Shown: positions 17,384 to 27,403 of the stretch, in pieces
Layout: every line of letters starts with the position of its first letter
Position numbering within the stretch: the first letter of the stretch is position 1
DNA from: Lactobacillus sp.
Lineage (GTDB): Bacteria; Bacillota; Bacilli; Lactobacillales; Lactobacillaceae
DNA: 44,244 nucleotides
Direction of reading: 5' to 3'
Assembly: GCF_014803895.1 (NCBI RefSeq)
Contig: NZ_JAAVAU010000001.1
Coordinates: 20,823 to 65,066 of the forward strand
The notes under the pieces: model-generated
Seen by the model: the letters and a program-made list of their open reading frames with translations, nothing else
Told to the model about the DNA's origin: nothing
The model's database searches: none
Made by a program: the position numbers and the translations under genes

Positions 17384-20300
17384 TTGCCTCTACAAGAACT
17401 TATAATTGATGGCTTCAAGTCATTTGCAGATAAAACAACCATTAAGTTTGACTCCGGAATTACTGGAGTTGTGGGTCCTAATGGTAGTGGTAAGAGTAAT
17501 ATAACCGAAGCAGTTAGATGGGTTATGGGGGAAAGCTCTGCAAAATCCTTACGTGGAGAAAATATGAAAGACGTAATCTTTGCAGGAAGTCAATTTCGTA
17601 AGCCAATGAATCATGCTGAGGTTACTTTAGTTTTTGATAATCATGATCATGATTTAAATTTTGAAAGTGATCAGGTTTCAGTTACTCGTAAAATTTTACG
17701 TAATGGAGATAGTCAATACTTAATTAATAAGAAGCAGGTAAGATTGCGGAATCTACGTGCTTTATTTATTGATGCAGGTATGTCACAAAATAGCTTAGCA
17801 ATTATTTCCCAGGGAAAAGTAGATCAAATTCTTAATTCACGTCCTCAGGATCGTCGTAGTATTTTTGAAGAGTCTGCTGGTGTATTACATTTTAAAGAGC
17901 AAAAACAAGCTGCTTTAAAGCAACTTGAAAAAACTAATGATAACTTAATTAGAATTAACGATTTAGTTAAAGAGTTAGCGGATCGAGTAGAACCCTTAGC
18001 TCAACAAAGTTCACTTGCTAAACAATATCAATTTCAAAAGTCTCAGCTTGATAAAAAGATGAAACAACTTTTGGCTATTCAAATTTATCAGTTAAATGAA
18101 CAAAAAGAAATATTAGAATCAGAAGCTGATAAAAACAGTAAGATTTTGAGTAAGCTAGATAGTGAAGTTAAAAAGTCTCAAACAGATTTAGAAGAAAGAA
18201 GAAATCAGGCAGACTTATTATCTGACCAAAAAGATCAACTTCAAAAATCAGTTTTAAGTTTGACTCAAGAAATTGCGACTTTGAATACTAAAATTCAAAT
18301 GCAAGAGCAGACTTCTAAATATGATGCAGCTACTAAGAAAGAATATTTATCTCAAAAAGCTGAGCTTTTAAGTCATAAAGAAGAGTTGGCAAAGCAATTA
18401 GAAGAATATAATTCTAATTATGAAAAAACTCAAGCAATACTTAAACAATTACAATTGGAATTAACTTCACTCAATAGTCGTCTGCAAGAAGATCCTAATG
18501 AATTAAATCATGCTCTCGAACAAACACGTAGTGATTACATCCAAACATTACAAGACCAAACAAGTATTAATAATGATCTTGTATACACTCAAAATGAAAT
18601 CACTAAAATTAAAAATACTTCTAATGCTGATGAATTACATTTAAAAGATGAGCTGAATAAATCAACTCAGGAGTTAAAAAATATCCAAAAAGAAGGTAAA
18701 GATTTAGAAGAACAGCGAGAATTTTTAAATCAAGCTTTAAATAAATTAGTGGGAGAATTAGAAGATAATGAAACAAATGCTGGCCGTGTTAAACAGACAG
18801 TAAATGAATTAATTACCTTATTAAATCGTCAAACTGCTCAAGTTGAAGGGCTTAACCGCTTGAAAGAACGTCATGAGGGTTATTACTACGGAGTAAAGTA
18901 TGTTCTTAATCATTTAGATAAATTTTCTGGAATTGTTGGGGTAATTGGAGAGCTGATTACTTTTTCTAGTAAATATCAATCTGCTATGACTACGGCATTA
19001 GGATCTGGAGTACAAAATTTAGTAGCTGTAAATCGTAGTAGTGCTAGGGATGCAATTTATAAGTTAAAACAAAATGGTGGAGGACGAGCAACTTTCTTAC
19101 CATTAGACGGATTACGTCATAATTCTATTCCTGAGTCAACTATCAATACCTTAAAATCAATTGATGGTTTTTTAGGAATTGCAAGTCAGTTAGTGACTTC
19201 TAAGGCAGATTCGGATATTAGCAATGCTATCAACTATCTTTTAGGGAATGTAATTGTTGTGAATAATATGGATACTGCCCTTCAAGTTCAAAAGAAAGCT
19301 GGTAAGTTTTATCGTATTGTAACACTTGATGGTGATATTATTAGTCCTGGTGGTTCTATGACTGGTGGTACTCGTAATCAACGTACAAATTCACCATTGG
19401 TTACAAATACTGAAATTGATAAATTGAATTCAGCAATTCAAAAAGAAAAAAATAGCTTAGCTCATAGTAAAAAAGAATATGAAAATTATACTGAGAAAAT
19501 TACAGCTCAAAAAACACAGCAAAATCAGCTAGAAGATAAACTTCATAAGATTTCTCAAAAAATAAATGAATTAAAGTTGAGCTATCAAAGTCAAGAACGA
19601 GAAGTTAAACGTCTTGAGCATCTATATGAATCACAGTTAAATAATCAGAAACAGCAAGCAATTGAATTACAAAACTTAACTAATAAACTGTCTCAGCAAA
19701 AAGTTCAAAAAGATAAGTTGGAACAAAAGGCAGCCTCACAGAAATCTAAAATGGATAAAATTAAACAGGATCTTACTAATTTGGATGAAGTTTATAATAA
19801 AATTAAAGGACAAGTTAGTGAGTTAAAGTCTAAAATTGCTGTTTCTGAGAATAAATTAAGTAATATTGCTCATCAACGAAAACAAGTTAATAATCAATTG
19901 CAAACTACACGTGCTCAGATTGATAATTTAACTAAGAAGATTTCTATTATTGAAGCTAACAATTCTGAAGCTAATAATAAAGATGTTCTTAAGACCAAAA
20001 TTGCTAAATTAGAATCTAATAAATCTAAGCGTCAGCTTGAGTTAACCAAGACAAATGAAGAATTAGGTAAGTTAGATGCTCAAATTAATAATTTAGAATC
20101 AATTGCTTCACGTAACTATGATTTAAGAAAAGATGCAGCCCAAGAACAAGAGAGTTTTTCTGTAAAAAAAGCTAAACTATCTGAAAAAATTGATCATAAT
20201 TTAAAGCAATTAAGTGAAGATTATAGTTTAACTTATGAAGCTGCGCTTGGTTTGACCCAGGGAAAAAGAGATAATGAGGAGTTAAACCAATTACAAAAGG

Positions 20301-20950
20301 ATATTCATCTCCATAAGATGTCAATTGAAGACATTGGTCCTGTAAATTTGAATGCGATTGAAGAATATGATGATGTTAAGGAACGATACGATTTCTTAAA
20401 TAATCAACAAAATGATTTACTTAAAGCGCGAGAAGATATTGAACAATCAATGGCTCAACTTGATAATGAAGTGGAGAGTAGATTTGGTAAAACATTTAAT
20501 AGAATTGCTAAAAGTTTTAGCGAGATTTTTCCAATTATGTTTGGTGGAGGTCAAGCTAAGTTAGTTTTAACGGAGCCAGATAATTTATTAGAAACGGGAA
20601 TAAAAATTATTGCTCAGCCACCTGGCAAAAAATTGCAAAATCTTTCTCTCCTTTCTGGTGGGGAAAGAGCTTTAACTGCTATTACTTTGTTATTTGCAAT
20701 TTTACAGGTAAATCCTGTACCATTTTGCATCTTAGATGAGGTTGAAGCTGCGTTAGATGAAGCAAATGTTGTAAGATTTGCTCAGTTTTTAAATCATTAT
20801 GAGCTTGCAACTCAGTTTATTGTAATTACTCATCGTCGTGGGACAATGCAAAATGTGGATAATTTATATGGGGTTGTAATGCAAGAATCAGGTGTTTCGC
20901 AAGTTTTATCAGTTTCCCTAAAGGAATTAAAGAAAGAAGTGAATGATTAG
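17384..20950 (+). CDS. smc: chromosome partition protein SMC
   Basis: The 1188-residue condensin subunit that loops and segregates the chromosome with ScpA/ScpB. Order: N-terminal ATPase half with Walker A GPNGSGKSN (31-39), long coiled coil, hinge (about 515-655, with PGGSMTGG at its end), second coiled coil, and C-terminal half with signature LSGGERALT (about 1090) and Walker B CILDEVEAALDEA (about 1115). The start is TTG 17384, the first codon after AGGTGAG; MPLQELIIDGFKSFAD is the usual SMC N terminus. Overlaps ftsY by one base. Confidence 0.96.
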   Translation: MPLQELIIDGFKSFADKTTIKFDSGITGVVGPNGSGKSNITEAVRWVMGESSAKSLRGENMKDVIFAGSQFRKPMNHAEVTLVFDNHDHDLNFESDQVSVTRKILRNGDSQYLINKKQVRLRNLRALFIDAGMSQNSLAIISQGKVDQILNSRPQDRRSIFEESAGVLHFKEQKQAALKQLEKTNDNLIRINDLVKELADRVEPLAQQSSLAKQYQFQKSQLDKKMKQLLAIQIYQLNEQKEILESEADKNSKILSKLDSEVKKSQTDLEERRNQADLLSDQKDQLQKSVLSLTQEIATLNTKIQMQEQTSKYDAATKKEYLSQKAELLSHKEELAKQLEEYNSNYEKTQAILKQLQLELTSLNSRLQEDPNELNHALEQTRSDYIQTLQDQTSINNDLVYTQNEITKIKNTSNADELHLKDELNKSTQELKNIQKEGKDLEEQREFLNQALNKLVGELEDNETNAGRVKQTVNELITLLNRQTAQVEGLNRLKERHEGYYYGVKYVLNHLDKFSGIVGVIGELITFSSKYQSAMTTALGSGVQNLVAVNRSSARDAIYKLKQNGGGRATFLPLDGLRHNSIPESTINTLKSIDGFLGIASQLVTSKADSDISNAINYLLGNVIVVNNMDTALQVQKKAGKFYRIVTLDGDIISPGGSMTGGTRNQRTNSPLVTNTEIDKLNSAIQKEKNSLAHSKKEYENYTEKITAQKTQQNQLEDKLHKISQKINELKLSYQSQEREVKRLEHLYESQLNNQKQQAIELQNLTNKLSQQKVQKDKLEQKAASQKSKMDKIKQDLTNLDEVYNKIKGQVSELKSKIAVSENKLSNIAHQRKQVNNQLQTTRAQIDNLTKKISIIEANNSEANNKDVLKTKIAKLESNKSKRQLELTKTNEELGKLDAQINNLESIASRNYDLRKDAAQEQESFSVKKAKLSEKIDHNLKQLSEDYSLTYEAALGLTQGKRDNEELNQLQKDIHLHKMSIEDIGPVNLNAIEEYDDVKERYDFLNNQQNDLLKAREDIEQSMAQLDNEVESRFGKTFNRIAKSFSEIFPIMFGGGQAKLVLTEPDNLLETGIKIIAQPPGKKLQNLSLLSGGERALTAITLLFAILQVNPVPFCILDEVEAALDEANVVRFAQFLNHYELATQFIVITHRRGTMQNVDNLYGVVMQESGVSQVLSVSLKELKKEVND

Positions 20951-22302
20951 TGGGATTATTTGATCGAATTAAAAATTCTCTTTTTGGTAAAAAAGATGAA
21001 GAAGAGAAAAAAGAAGAGGTTGAAACTCCAGAAGTTGAAGAAGACAAAAGTAGTGAGGAGCAGCCTGTTGAAGAGACAGCACAAACTACTGAAGAAGTGC
21101 AAGAAACTAAGCAGGAAGAAAATGAATCATCAGAAGACTCTTCTGATCAACAGCTAGATAATGAAGCTCCAGAAACTTATGATGAACCTGAAACTAAGGA
21201 AGAAACTTCCTCACAAGATCCTGAAGAAGATCAGAAAGAACCTGAAAATGTAGAAAGTATTTCTGAAGTTGAGGCTCCAGAAACATTTGAAGAAACTACT
21301 GAAGTAGTAGAAGAACCGGCTGAATCTGAAGATTCTGAAGATGATGAAAGTGAAGAAGACACAGAAGAATCCGAACAAGAAAAATATGATCGTGGTTTAA
21401 AGAAAACAAATAGCTCATTTGGGGCTAAATTGAATGCTTTCTTTGCTAAATTTAGAACGGTTGATGAAGATTTCTTTGAAGATTTGGAAGATTTATTAAT
21501 TGAATCTGATGTTGGTTTTGAAACTGCTGAAGAATTAACTGATTCTTTACGTGATGAAGCTAAGTTACAGAAAGCTAAGAGTCATGACGACTTAAAGCAA
21601 GTTATCGTTGAAAAATTAGTAGATATTTATGATAAGGGTGGTGAAGGTAAAGATACTAGTTTAGCTTATAATCCTGATGCTAAGCCTAATGTTTACTTAT
21701 TTGTTGGAGTGAACGGTGCTGGTAAAACTACTACCATTGGTAAGTTAGCTAAGCGGTTAAAAGATTCAGGTAAATCAGTAATGATGGTAGCTGCTGATAC
21801 GTTTAGAGCTGGAGCTGTTGAACAATTAGTTGAATGGGGTAAACGTGATGATGTACCAGTAATTACTGGTAAAGAGAAAGCTGATCCAGCTTCTGTTGTT
21901 TTTGATGGTGTAAATAAGGCTAAAGAAGAGGGTGTTGATTACTTATTAGTTGACACGGCAGGTCGTTTACAAAATAAAGTTAACTTAATGAATGAGTTAG
22001 ATAAAATTGAAAGAACTATCAAGAAAATTTTACCCGATCAACCTAATGAAGTTTTGCTTGTATTAGATGGTTCAACTGGTCAGAATGCTTTACTTCAGGC
22101 TAAAGATTTTGATAAAACAACTAAATTAACAGGTTTAGTTTTAACTAAGCTTGATGGCTCATCCAAAGGTGGGGTTGTTTTAGCAATTAGGAATGAAATG
22201 GATTTACCAGTTAAATTAGTGGGTCTTGGTGAAAAAGTCGATGATTTAGCTGATTTTGACGCTGAAAAATTTGCAATTGGTCTTTTCCAAGGCTTGATGT
22301 AA
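20950..22302 (+). CDS. ftsY: signal recognition particle receptor FtsY
   Basis: A GTPase receptor that docks SRP-ribosome complexes at the membrane. The 450 residues begin with a short lipid-binding stretch, then a very acidic Glu/Asp/Ser/Thr-rich A domain (about 14-145), then the NG domain with G1 GVNGAGKTTT (about 252), DTFRAGAVEQL, DTAGR and TKLDGSSKGG. It starts with GTG 20950 overlapping the last base of smc. The A domain is compositionally biased but typical. Confidence 0.95.
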   Translation: MGLFDRIKNSLFGKKDEEEKKEEVETPEVEEDKSSEEQPVEETAQTTEEVQETKQEENESSEDSSDQQLDNEAPETYDEPETKEETSSQDPEEDQKEPENVESISEVEAPETFEETTEVVEEPAESEDSEDDESEEDTEESEQEKYDRGLKKTNSSFGAKLNAFFAKFRTVDEDFFEDLEDLLIESDVGFETAEELTDSLRDEAKLQKAKSHDDLKQVIVEKLVDIYDKGGEGKDTSLAYNPDAKPNVYLFVGVNGAGKTTTIGKLAKRLKDSGKSVMMVAADTFRAGAVEQLVEWGKRDDVPVITGKEKADPASVVFDGVNKAKEEGVDYLLVDTAGRLQNKVNLMNELDKIERTIKKILPDQPNEVLLVLDGSTGQNALLQAKDFDKTTKLTGLVLTKLDGSSKGGVVLAIRNEMDLPVKLVGLGEKVDDLADFDAEKFAIGLFQGLM

Positions 22303-22338
22303 AAAGAAAGTATTATTTATTAAAAAAAGAGGATATTT

Positions 22339-23763
22339 ATGAAAGAATTAAGTGCATGTACTTCGATTTTAGTTGGTAAAAAAGCTTCAATTGATGGCTC
22401 AACAATGATTGCTCGTAATGATGACACTTTTAAGCCAATCACACCACAAAGATTTATTATTGAACCAGCTGTTCATGGTGAAAAAGGTAGAAAGATCAAA
22501 TCTTGGTTAAATAAGTTTGAAATGGAATTACCAGAAGACGCTCAGCGTGTACCAGCAGTGCCAAATGTTGATTATAAGACTCAAGGTTACTACGATGAAA
22601 GTGGTATTAACGAAAAGAACGTAGCAATGTCATGTACTGAGTCTACTTATGGTAATGAAAGAACTTTGGCCTTTGATCCGCTAGTAAAGGATGGTTTGGA
22701 TGAAGATTGTATGCAAACTGTAGTTTTGCCATACATCAATTCTGCTCGTGATGGTGTTCGTCGTTTAGGTAGCCTAATTGCTAAATATGGTTCTCCTGCT
22801 GGTAACTCTGTTTTATTCAGTGATAAAGATGAAGTTTGGTACATGGAAATCGTGACTGGTCACCATTGGGTAGCACAGCGTATTCCTGATGATTGCTATG
22901 CAACTACTGGTAATCGTGTTGCTATTCAACAAGTTAACTTTGATGATCCTGATAACTTTATGTGGAGTGAAGGTATCCAAGAATTCGTGGAAAATAACCA
23001 TTTGAATCCTGATCATGAAGGTTGGAACTTCCGTCATATTTTTGGTACTTTTACTGAACAAGATCGGCATTATAATACAAGTCGTCAATGGTATATTCAA
23101 AAATTGTTTAATCCAGAAATTGAACAAGATCCTGAAGATCCAGATATTCCATTTATTCGTAAGGCAAGCAAGAAGATCGCTAAAGAAGATATTGAATTTG
23201 CTTTAGGTTCACACTATCAGGACACTCCATTTGACCCATTCGGTAAGGGAACTGAGGAGGAAAAACATCGTTACCGTCCAATTGGTTTAAATAGAACCCA
23301 AAATTCTCATATTTTACAAATTAGAAGTGATGTACCAGACGAAATGGCTGCAATTATGTGGTTATGTATTGGTGGCCCAACATTTACTCCATATATCCCA
23401 TTCTTTACTAATATGAATGATACTGATCCGTCATTTAATAACACTTCCATGACCTATAATCAAAATGATGCTTGGTGGTACTACAAGTCATTAGCTGCTT
23501 TAGTTGAAAGTCATTACCCACAATTTGTGCAATTAGATACTGATTATTTAACTGAATTGAACAGATACTTCCGTGCTCGTGTTGAAGAAATTATTGCCGG
23601 CGCAAAGGATTTGTCAGGTGAGGAATTAACTAAATACTTGACTAGTGAAAATCAAAAGACTGTCGCTCATACTAAGAAAGACAGCGAAAAGTTAATGGGA
23701 CAAATGTTTACTGAAGCAATCAATATGTCTAAGTTGACTTTCAATATGGATGCTAATCTTTAA
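22339..23763 (+). CDS. pepD: C69-family dipeptidase (PepD type)
   Basis: An N-terminal-nucleophile hydrolase, family C69, that splits dipeptides in the cytoplasm. The 474 residues begin MKELSACTSILVGKKASIDG; Cys7 is the expected nucleophile after removal of the short propeptide, and the following STMIARNDD is the family signature. AGAGGATAT precedes the ATG. The gene is inserted between ftsY and ylxM, away from other peptidases, but peptide import by Opp in the same region gives it a plausible substrate source. Several PepD paralogues are usual in lactobacilli; which one this is cannot be told here. Confidence 0.9.
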   Translation: MKELSACTSILVGKKASIDGSTMIARNDDTFKPITPQRFIIEPAVHGEKGRKIKSWLNKFEMELPEDAQRVPAVPNVDYKTQGYYDESGINEKNVAMSCTESTYGNERTLAFDPLVKDGLDEDCMQTVVLPYINSARDGVRRLGSLIAKYGSPAGNSVLFSDKDEVWYMEIVTGHHWVAQRIPDDCYATTGNRVAIQQVNFDDPDNFMWSEGIQEFVENNHLNPDHEGWNFRHIFGTFTEQDRHYNTSRQWYIQKLFNPEIEQDPEDPDIPFIRKASKKIAKEDIEFALGSHYQDTPFDPFGKGTEEEKHRYRPIGLNRTQNSHILQIRSDVPDEMAAIMWLCIGGPTFTPYIPFFTNMNDTDPSFNNTSMTYNQNDAWWYYKSLAALVESHYPQFVQLDTDYLTELNRYFRARVEEIIAGAKDLSGEELTKYLTSENQKTVAHTKKDSEKLMGQMFTEAINMSKLTFNMDANL

Positions 23764-23784
23764 TTTTGTAGTTAACTTGAAATG

Positions 23785-23813
23785 AAACAGCTCGTCGTAG
23801 CTGTTTTATTTTT
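23785..23813 (+). terminator. terminator after pepD
   Basis: Stem AAACAGCT / AGCTGTTT around a 6-base loop, followed by T-rich sequence. Confidence 0.75.
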
Positions 23814-23849
23814 TAGTAATTTTGATATACTGATTATGGTGATTATTAC

Positions 23850-24194
23850 ATGGATGAATTGGCAAAAAGTGAAAAATTAGGTGACTTGTATGCTTATTAT
23901 GGGCCGCTATTGACTAAAGGTCAGCGAGAATATTTTGAAGATTATTACTATAATGACCTTTCTTTAGGTGAAATTGCTGATAATCATCATGTCACTAGAC
24001 AGGCAGTTTATGATAATTTAAAGCGTTCGAGCCGGGCACTTGAAAAATATGAAAAAAAGCTGCATATGCAAAAAGACTATCAAGAATTAAGTAACCTTGC
24101 TTGGGAGCTAGCATCGGCAGTAGATCATCATCAATTTGATGAAGCTCATGATGAAGTAGGGAAATTATTGAAAAAATTAGGGGAAATGGAATAA
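23850..24194 (+). CDS. ylxM: YlxM/p13-like DNA-binding protein
   Basis: A 114-residue protein with a sigma-70-region-4-like helix-turn-helix: LTKGQREYFEDYYYNDLSLGEIAD, then VTRQAVYDNLKRS, and a C-terminal coiled part. Family members sit upstream of ffh and have been connected to SRP function, though the exact role is not firm. Its stop overlaps the ffh start by one base (TAATG), so coupled translation with ffh is expected. Confidence 0.92.
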   Translation: MDELAKSEKLGDLYAYYGPLLTKGQREYFEDYYYNDLSLGEIADNHHVTRQAVYDNLKRSSRALEKYEKKLHMQKDYQELSNLAWELASAVDHHQFDEAHDEVGKLLKKLGEME

Positions 24195-25624
24195 TGGCTT
24201 TTGAAAATTTAAGTGAAAGACTTCAAAAAGCATTACGAAACTTAACTGGTAAAGGTAAAATCTCAGAAGATGATATCAATAAAGCCAGTCGTGAAATTCG
24301 TTTGGCTTTACTTGAAGCTGACGTTAACTTCAAAGTTGTAAAAGATTTTATAAAACAAATTAAAAAGGAAGCCTTAGGTAAAGAAGTTCAAGAAAGTTTG
24401 AACCCAGGTCAACAAATTATTAAGATTGTTGATGAACAATTGACCAAGATGATGGGGGAAGAAGCTGTTTCTTTAAATAAGTCGCCGCATATTCCTACAA
24501 TTATTATGATGGTAGGTCTTCAAGGTACTGGTAAAACTACCACTGTAGGTAAATTAGCCAATTATTTAATGAAGAATGACAAAGCACGTCCCTTATTAAT
24601 TGCTGGTGATATTTATCGTCCAGCAGCGATTGAACAATTAAAACAAATCGGTGAAACTTTAGACGTACCTGTTTATAGTGAGCCTGACAACAAGGATGTT
24701 GCTGAAATTGTTAAACATGGTCTTGAAGAAGCTGATAAAAATAAGAATGACTATGTTTTAATTGATACGGCTGGTCGTTTAGAAATTGATGAGCAATTGA
24801 TGGATGAGCTAAAGCGTGTAACTGAAGTTGCTCATCCAGATAATACCTTATTAGTTGTTGATGCTATGACTGGTCAAGCAGCAACTAAGGTTGCAGAAAA
24901 ATTCAATGAAGACCTAGACTTAACAGGTATTATCTTGACCAAACTTGATGGGGATACTCGTGGTGGTGCTGCCCTTTCTATTCGTGCCGTGACTGGTTTA
25001 CCAATTATCTTTACTGGTCAAGGTGAAAAGCTAACAGATTTAGATAGCTTCCATCCAGATCGAATGGCTTCTAGAATTCTTGGTATGGGTGATATGTTGA
25101 CCTTAATCGAAAAGGCCCAACAAGATTACGATACTAAAGAAGCTGAAAAAATGGCTGAGAAGATGCGTGAAAACACCTTCGACTTTAATGACTTTGTAGA
25201 TCAAATGGAGCAAGTCCAAAAGTTAGGGCCAATTGATCAATTGATTAAAATGATTCCGGGTATGGCTAATAATCCGGCTTTAAAGAATATTCATATTCCT
25301 GATAATGAAATTGCTCATATCAAGGCTATTGTTTATTCAATGACTCCAGAAGAACGTGAAAATCCTGATATTTTGAATCCTTCACGCCGTCGTCGTATTG
25401 CAGCTGGTTCAGGGATGCCAATTGTTCAAGTTAACAGAATGATTAAGCAATTCAAACAATCCAAAGATATGATGCAAAAGATGACTTCGGGTAATATGAA
25501 GGGATTAGAAAATTTACCTGGAATGGACTCACCAATGGCTCGTCGTGCGATGCGTTCAATGGGCAAAAAGTTCAAGAAAAATAAGAAGAAGCGTTTAAAA
25601 AAGATGAAACGATATCATTCATAA
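24194..25624 (+). CDS. ffh: signal recognition particle protein Ffh
   Basis: A 476-residue SRP GTPase that binds signal sequences and 4.5S RNA. N domain (1-90), G domain with G1 GLQGTGKTTT (about 107), DIYRPAAIEQL, DTAGRLEID and TKLDGDTRGG, then the Met-rich M domain (about 300-435) containing RRRRIAAGSG, the RNA-binding motif. The C terminus is strongly basic (KKFKKNKKKRLKK). Coupled to ylxM upstream. Confidence 0.97.
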   Translation: MAFENLSERLQKALRNLTGKGKISEDDINKASREIRLALLEADVNFKVVKDFIKQIKKEALGKEVQESLNPGQQIIKIVDEQLTKMMGEEAVSLNKSPHIPTIIMMVGLQGTGKTTTVGKLANYLMKNDKARPLLIAGDIYRPAAIEQLKQIGETLDVPVYSEPDNKDVAEIVKHGLEEADKNKNDYVLIDTAGRLEIDEQLMDELKRVTEVAHPDNTLLVVDAMTGQAATKVAEKFNEDLDLTGIILTKLDGDTRGGAALSIRAVTGLPIIFTGQGEKLTDLDSFHPDRMASRILGMGDMLTLIEKAQQDYDTKEAEKMAEKMRENTFDFNDFVDQMEQVQKLGPIDQLIKMIPGMANNPALKNIHIPDNEIAHIKAIVYSMTPEERENPDILNPSRRRRIAAGSGMPIVQVNRMIKQFKQSKDMMQKMTSGNMKGLENLPGMDSPMARRAMRSMGKKFKKNKKKRLKKMKRYHS

Positions 25625-25649
25625 AAAAATAAGTGTTAAGGAAAAATAC

Positions 25650-25678
25650 TTTACACCTTTTATCTGATGTGATATATT
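25650..25678 (+). promoter_or_regulatory. rpsP promoter
   Basis: TTTACA (25650-25655), 17-nt spacer, TATATT (25673-25678), 33 nt before the rpsP start. Confidence 0.6.
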
Positions 25679-25711
25679 ATTTAAGTCAAGAAATTTAGGA
25701 GGAATTATATT

Positions 25712-25984
25712 ATGGCAGTTAAAATTCGTATGCGCCGTATGGGTTCAAAGAGAAAACCTTTTTACCGTGTTGTTGTAGCTGATTCACGTATGCCACGTGA
25801 TGGTCGTTTCATCGAAGAAGTTGGTTACTACAATCCACTTTCTAACCCTGCAGAATTCAAGCTTAAGGAAGACAGAGTCTTTGAATGGCTTGAAATGGGT
25901 GCACAACCTTCAGATACTGTAAGAAGCTTGCTTTCAAAAGCTGGTTTGATGAAGAGATACCATGACGCAAAATACGGTAAGTAA
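25712..25984 (+). CDS. rpsP: 30S ribosomal protein S16
   Basis: A 90-residue small-subunit protein. The family start [25 protein letters not shown] and the internal [14 protein letters not shown] are both clear. AGGAGGAA precedes the ATG, and it has its own promoter. A terminator follows directly, and no khpA-type KH-domain gene lies between it and rimM, although one often does in Firmicutes. Confidence 0.97.
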   Translation: MAVKIRMRRMGSKRKPFYRVVVADSRMPRDGRFIEEVGYYNPLSNPAEFKLKEDRVFEWLEMGAQPSDTVRSLLSKAGLMKRYHDAKYGK

Positions 25985-25998
25985 TTACTGATAACTAA

Positions 25999-26028
25999 GA
26001 GTTTGGGGCAAAATCCCAAACTTTTTTG
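25999..26028 (+). terminator. terminator between rpsP and rimM
   Basis: Stem AGTTTGGG (26000-26007) / CCCAAACT (26015-26022) and a T-run. rimM starts only about 30 nt later, so read-through probably feeds rimM-trmD. Confidence 0.8.
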
Positions 26029-26055
26029 TTACCTCGTTTTTTAGAAAGCTATTTT

Positions 26056-26568
26056 ATGAACGAATATTTTGAAGTGGGTCAAATTTTAACGACCCATGGC
26101 CTAAAAGGTGAAGTTAAGGTTAATGTTATAACTGATTTTCCAGAAGAGCGTTTTTCGGAAGGGAACAGATTATTTGTAGATTTAAATGGTGAAATGAAGG
26201 AATTGACTGTTGAATCTGCAAGAAAGCAAAAGCAATTTTACTTAATCTTTTTTGAAGAAATCGCCGATATAGATGAAGCAGAAAAGATTTGCCATCATAA
26301 GTTATATGTTGCTGATGATGATCGTCAAAATTTACCTGAGGGTAGCTATTATTTCAAAGATATTATTGGTACGCCTATTTATGATCATCTAACTGGTGAA
26401 AAATTGGGGGTTTTGAATAATATTGAAACTCCAGGAGCAAATGATATTTGGGAAGTAAAGCCAGAAAAGGGTAAGAGTTTTTGGATTCCTAATATTACTT
26501 CTGTAGTCAACAAGGTAGATTTACCCAATAAACGTATTGAAGTTACTTTGCTTGAGGGATTACGCTAA
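26056..26568 (+). CDS. rimM: 16S rRNA processing protein RimM
   Basis: Assists 30S head assembly and binds S19. In 170 residues it shows the N-terminal VGQILTTHGLKGEVKV, central LPEGSYYFKDIIGTPIYD and PRC-barrel part GANDIWEVKPEKGKSFWIPNI. ATG 26056 begins the conserved sequence (MNEYFEVG); the frame is open from TTG 26026, but that codon lies in the terminator. The stop overlaps trmD by one base. Confidence 0.94.
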   Translation: MNEYFEVGQILTTHGLKGEVKVNVITDFPEERFSEGNRLFVDLNGEMKELTVESARKQKQFYLIFFEEIADIDEAEKICHHKLYVADDDRQNLPEGSYYFKDIIGTPIYDHLTGEKLGVLNNIETPGANDIWEVKPEKGKSFWIPNITSVVNKVDLPNKRIEVTLLEGLR

Positions 26569-27290
26569 TGAAAATAAATGTTTTAACACTATTTCCAGAT
26601 ATGTTTACTCCATTGCAAGTCTCAATGCTTGGTCGTGGTTTAGAAGATGGCAAGTGGGATTTAAATTTAGTAAATTTTCGTGATTTTACTGATGATGTCC
26701 ACCATCATGTTGATGATACCCCTTATGGTGGGGGAGCAGGTATGGTCCTACAAATTATGCCGATTAAAAAGGCACTGGACTCTTTAGAAAATAAAGGAAA
26801 AGTAATTATTACCGCTCCTCAGGGGAAAACTTTTAATGAAAAAATGGCTCAAGATTGGTCAAAAGAGGAGAATTTAACTTTTATTTGTGGTCATTATGAA
26901 GGTTTTGATCAGCGTGTTTACGATTTAGCTGATGAAACTGTTTCAATTGGTGATTATGTTTTAACTGGTGGAGAATTGCCAACAATGAGTATGATTGATG
27001 CGACTGTTCGTTTATTGCCTGGTATTTTGGGCAACAGTGCATCTGCTGTGGAAGAAAGCTTTTCTCATGGTTTACTTGAATATCCACAGTACACTCGTCC
27101 AGCTGATTTTGAAGGACAAAAGGTTCCGGAAGTATTAACTTCAGGTAACCACCAAAAGATTGCTGAATGGCGTCATAAAGAAGCTCTTAGAGCCACTTTA
27201 TTACATCGACCAGATATGCTAGAAAATCGTGAATTAACTAGCGAAGAACACAAGATGCTCAATGAAATTAAAGCAGAACTTAATGAATAA
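26568..27290 (+). CDS. trmD: tRNA (guanine-37-N1)-methyltransferase
   Basis: Uses S-adenosylmethionine to methylate G37 next to the anticodon, preventing +1 frameshifting. The 240 residues start MKINVLTLFPDMF, with DTPYGGGAGMV, CGHYEGFDQRV and the trefoil-knot SIGDYVLTGGELP. The C terminus has the RPADFEG and HKEALR features. Overlaps rimM by one base; rplS follows after a leader region. Confidence 0.97.
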   Translation: MKINVLTLFPDMFTPLQVSMLGRGLEDGKWDLNLVNFRDFTDDVHHHVDDTPYGGGAGMVLQIMPIKKALDSLENKGKVIITAPQGKTFNEKMAQDWSKEENLTFICGHYEGFDQRVYDLADETVSIGDYVLTGGELPTMSMIDATVRLLPGILGNSASAVEESFSHGLLEYPQYTRPADFEGQKVPEVLTSGNHQKIAEWRHKEALRATLLHRPDMLENRELTSEEHKMLNEIKAELNE

Positions 27291-27403
27291 GTATTTACAA
27301 TTAAGAGCTGATTTGTTAGACTATTAGGCGTGGCGATTTGCCATTATTATGGGTATTCCGCTGGCGTAGGACGTTGATGAATGCCGTAGAAGGAGAAAAA
27401 ATA
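27291..27403 (+). promoter_or_regulatory. structured leader before rplS, candidate L19 leader
   Basis: The 113 nt between trmD and the rplS ATG contain a hairpin TGGC-gattt-GCCA (27331-27343) and a second pairing GGCGT (27363-27367) / ATGCC (27381-27385), just before AAGGAG. Ribosomal-protein L19 leader RNAs are known in this position in Firmicutes. The match is by position and folding only. Confidence 0.45.

Noticed and set aside
20980..21400. Glu/Asp-rich low-complexity segment of ftsY as unusual
   Set aside because: An acidic A domain is normal for FtsY.
22813..23127. 104-codon minus-strand ORF inside pepD
   Set aside because: Antisense shadow of a clear C69 dipeptidase; no Shine-Dalgarno and no recognisable motif.
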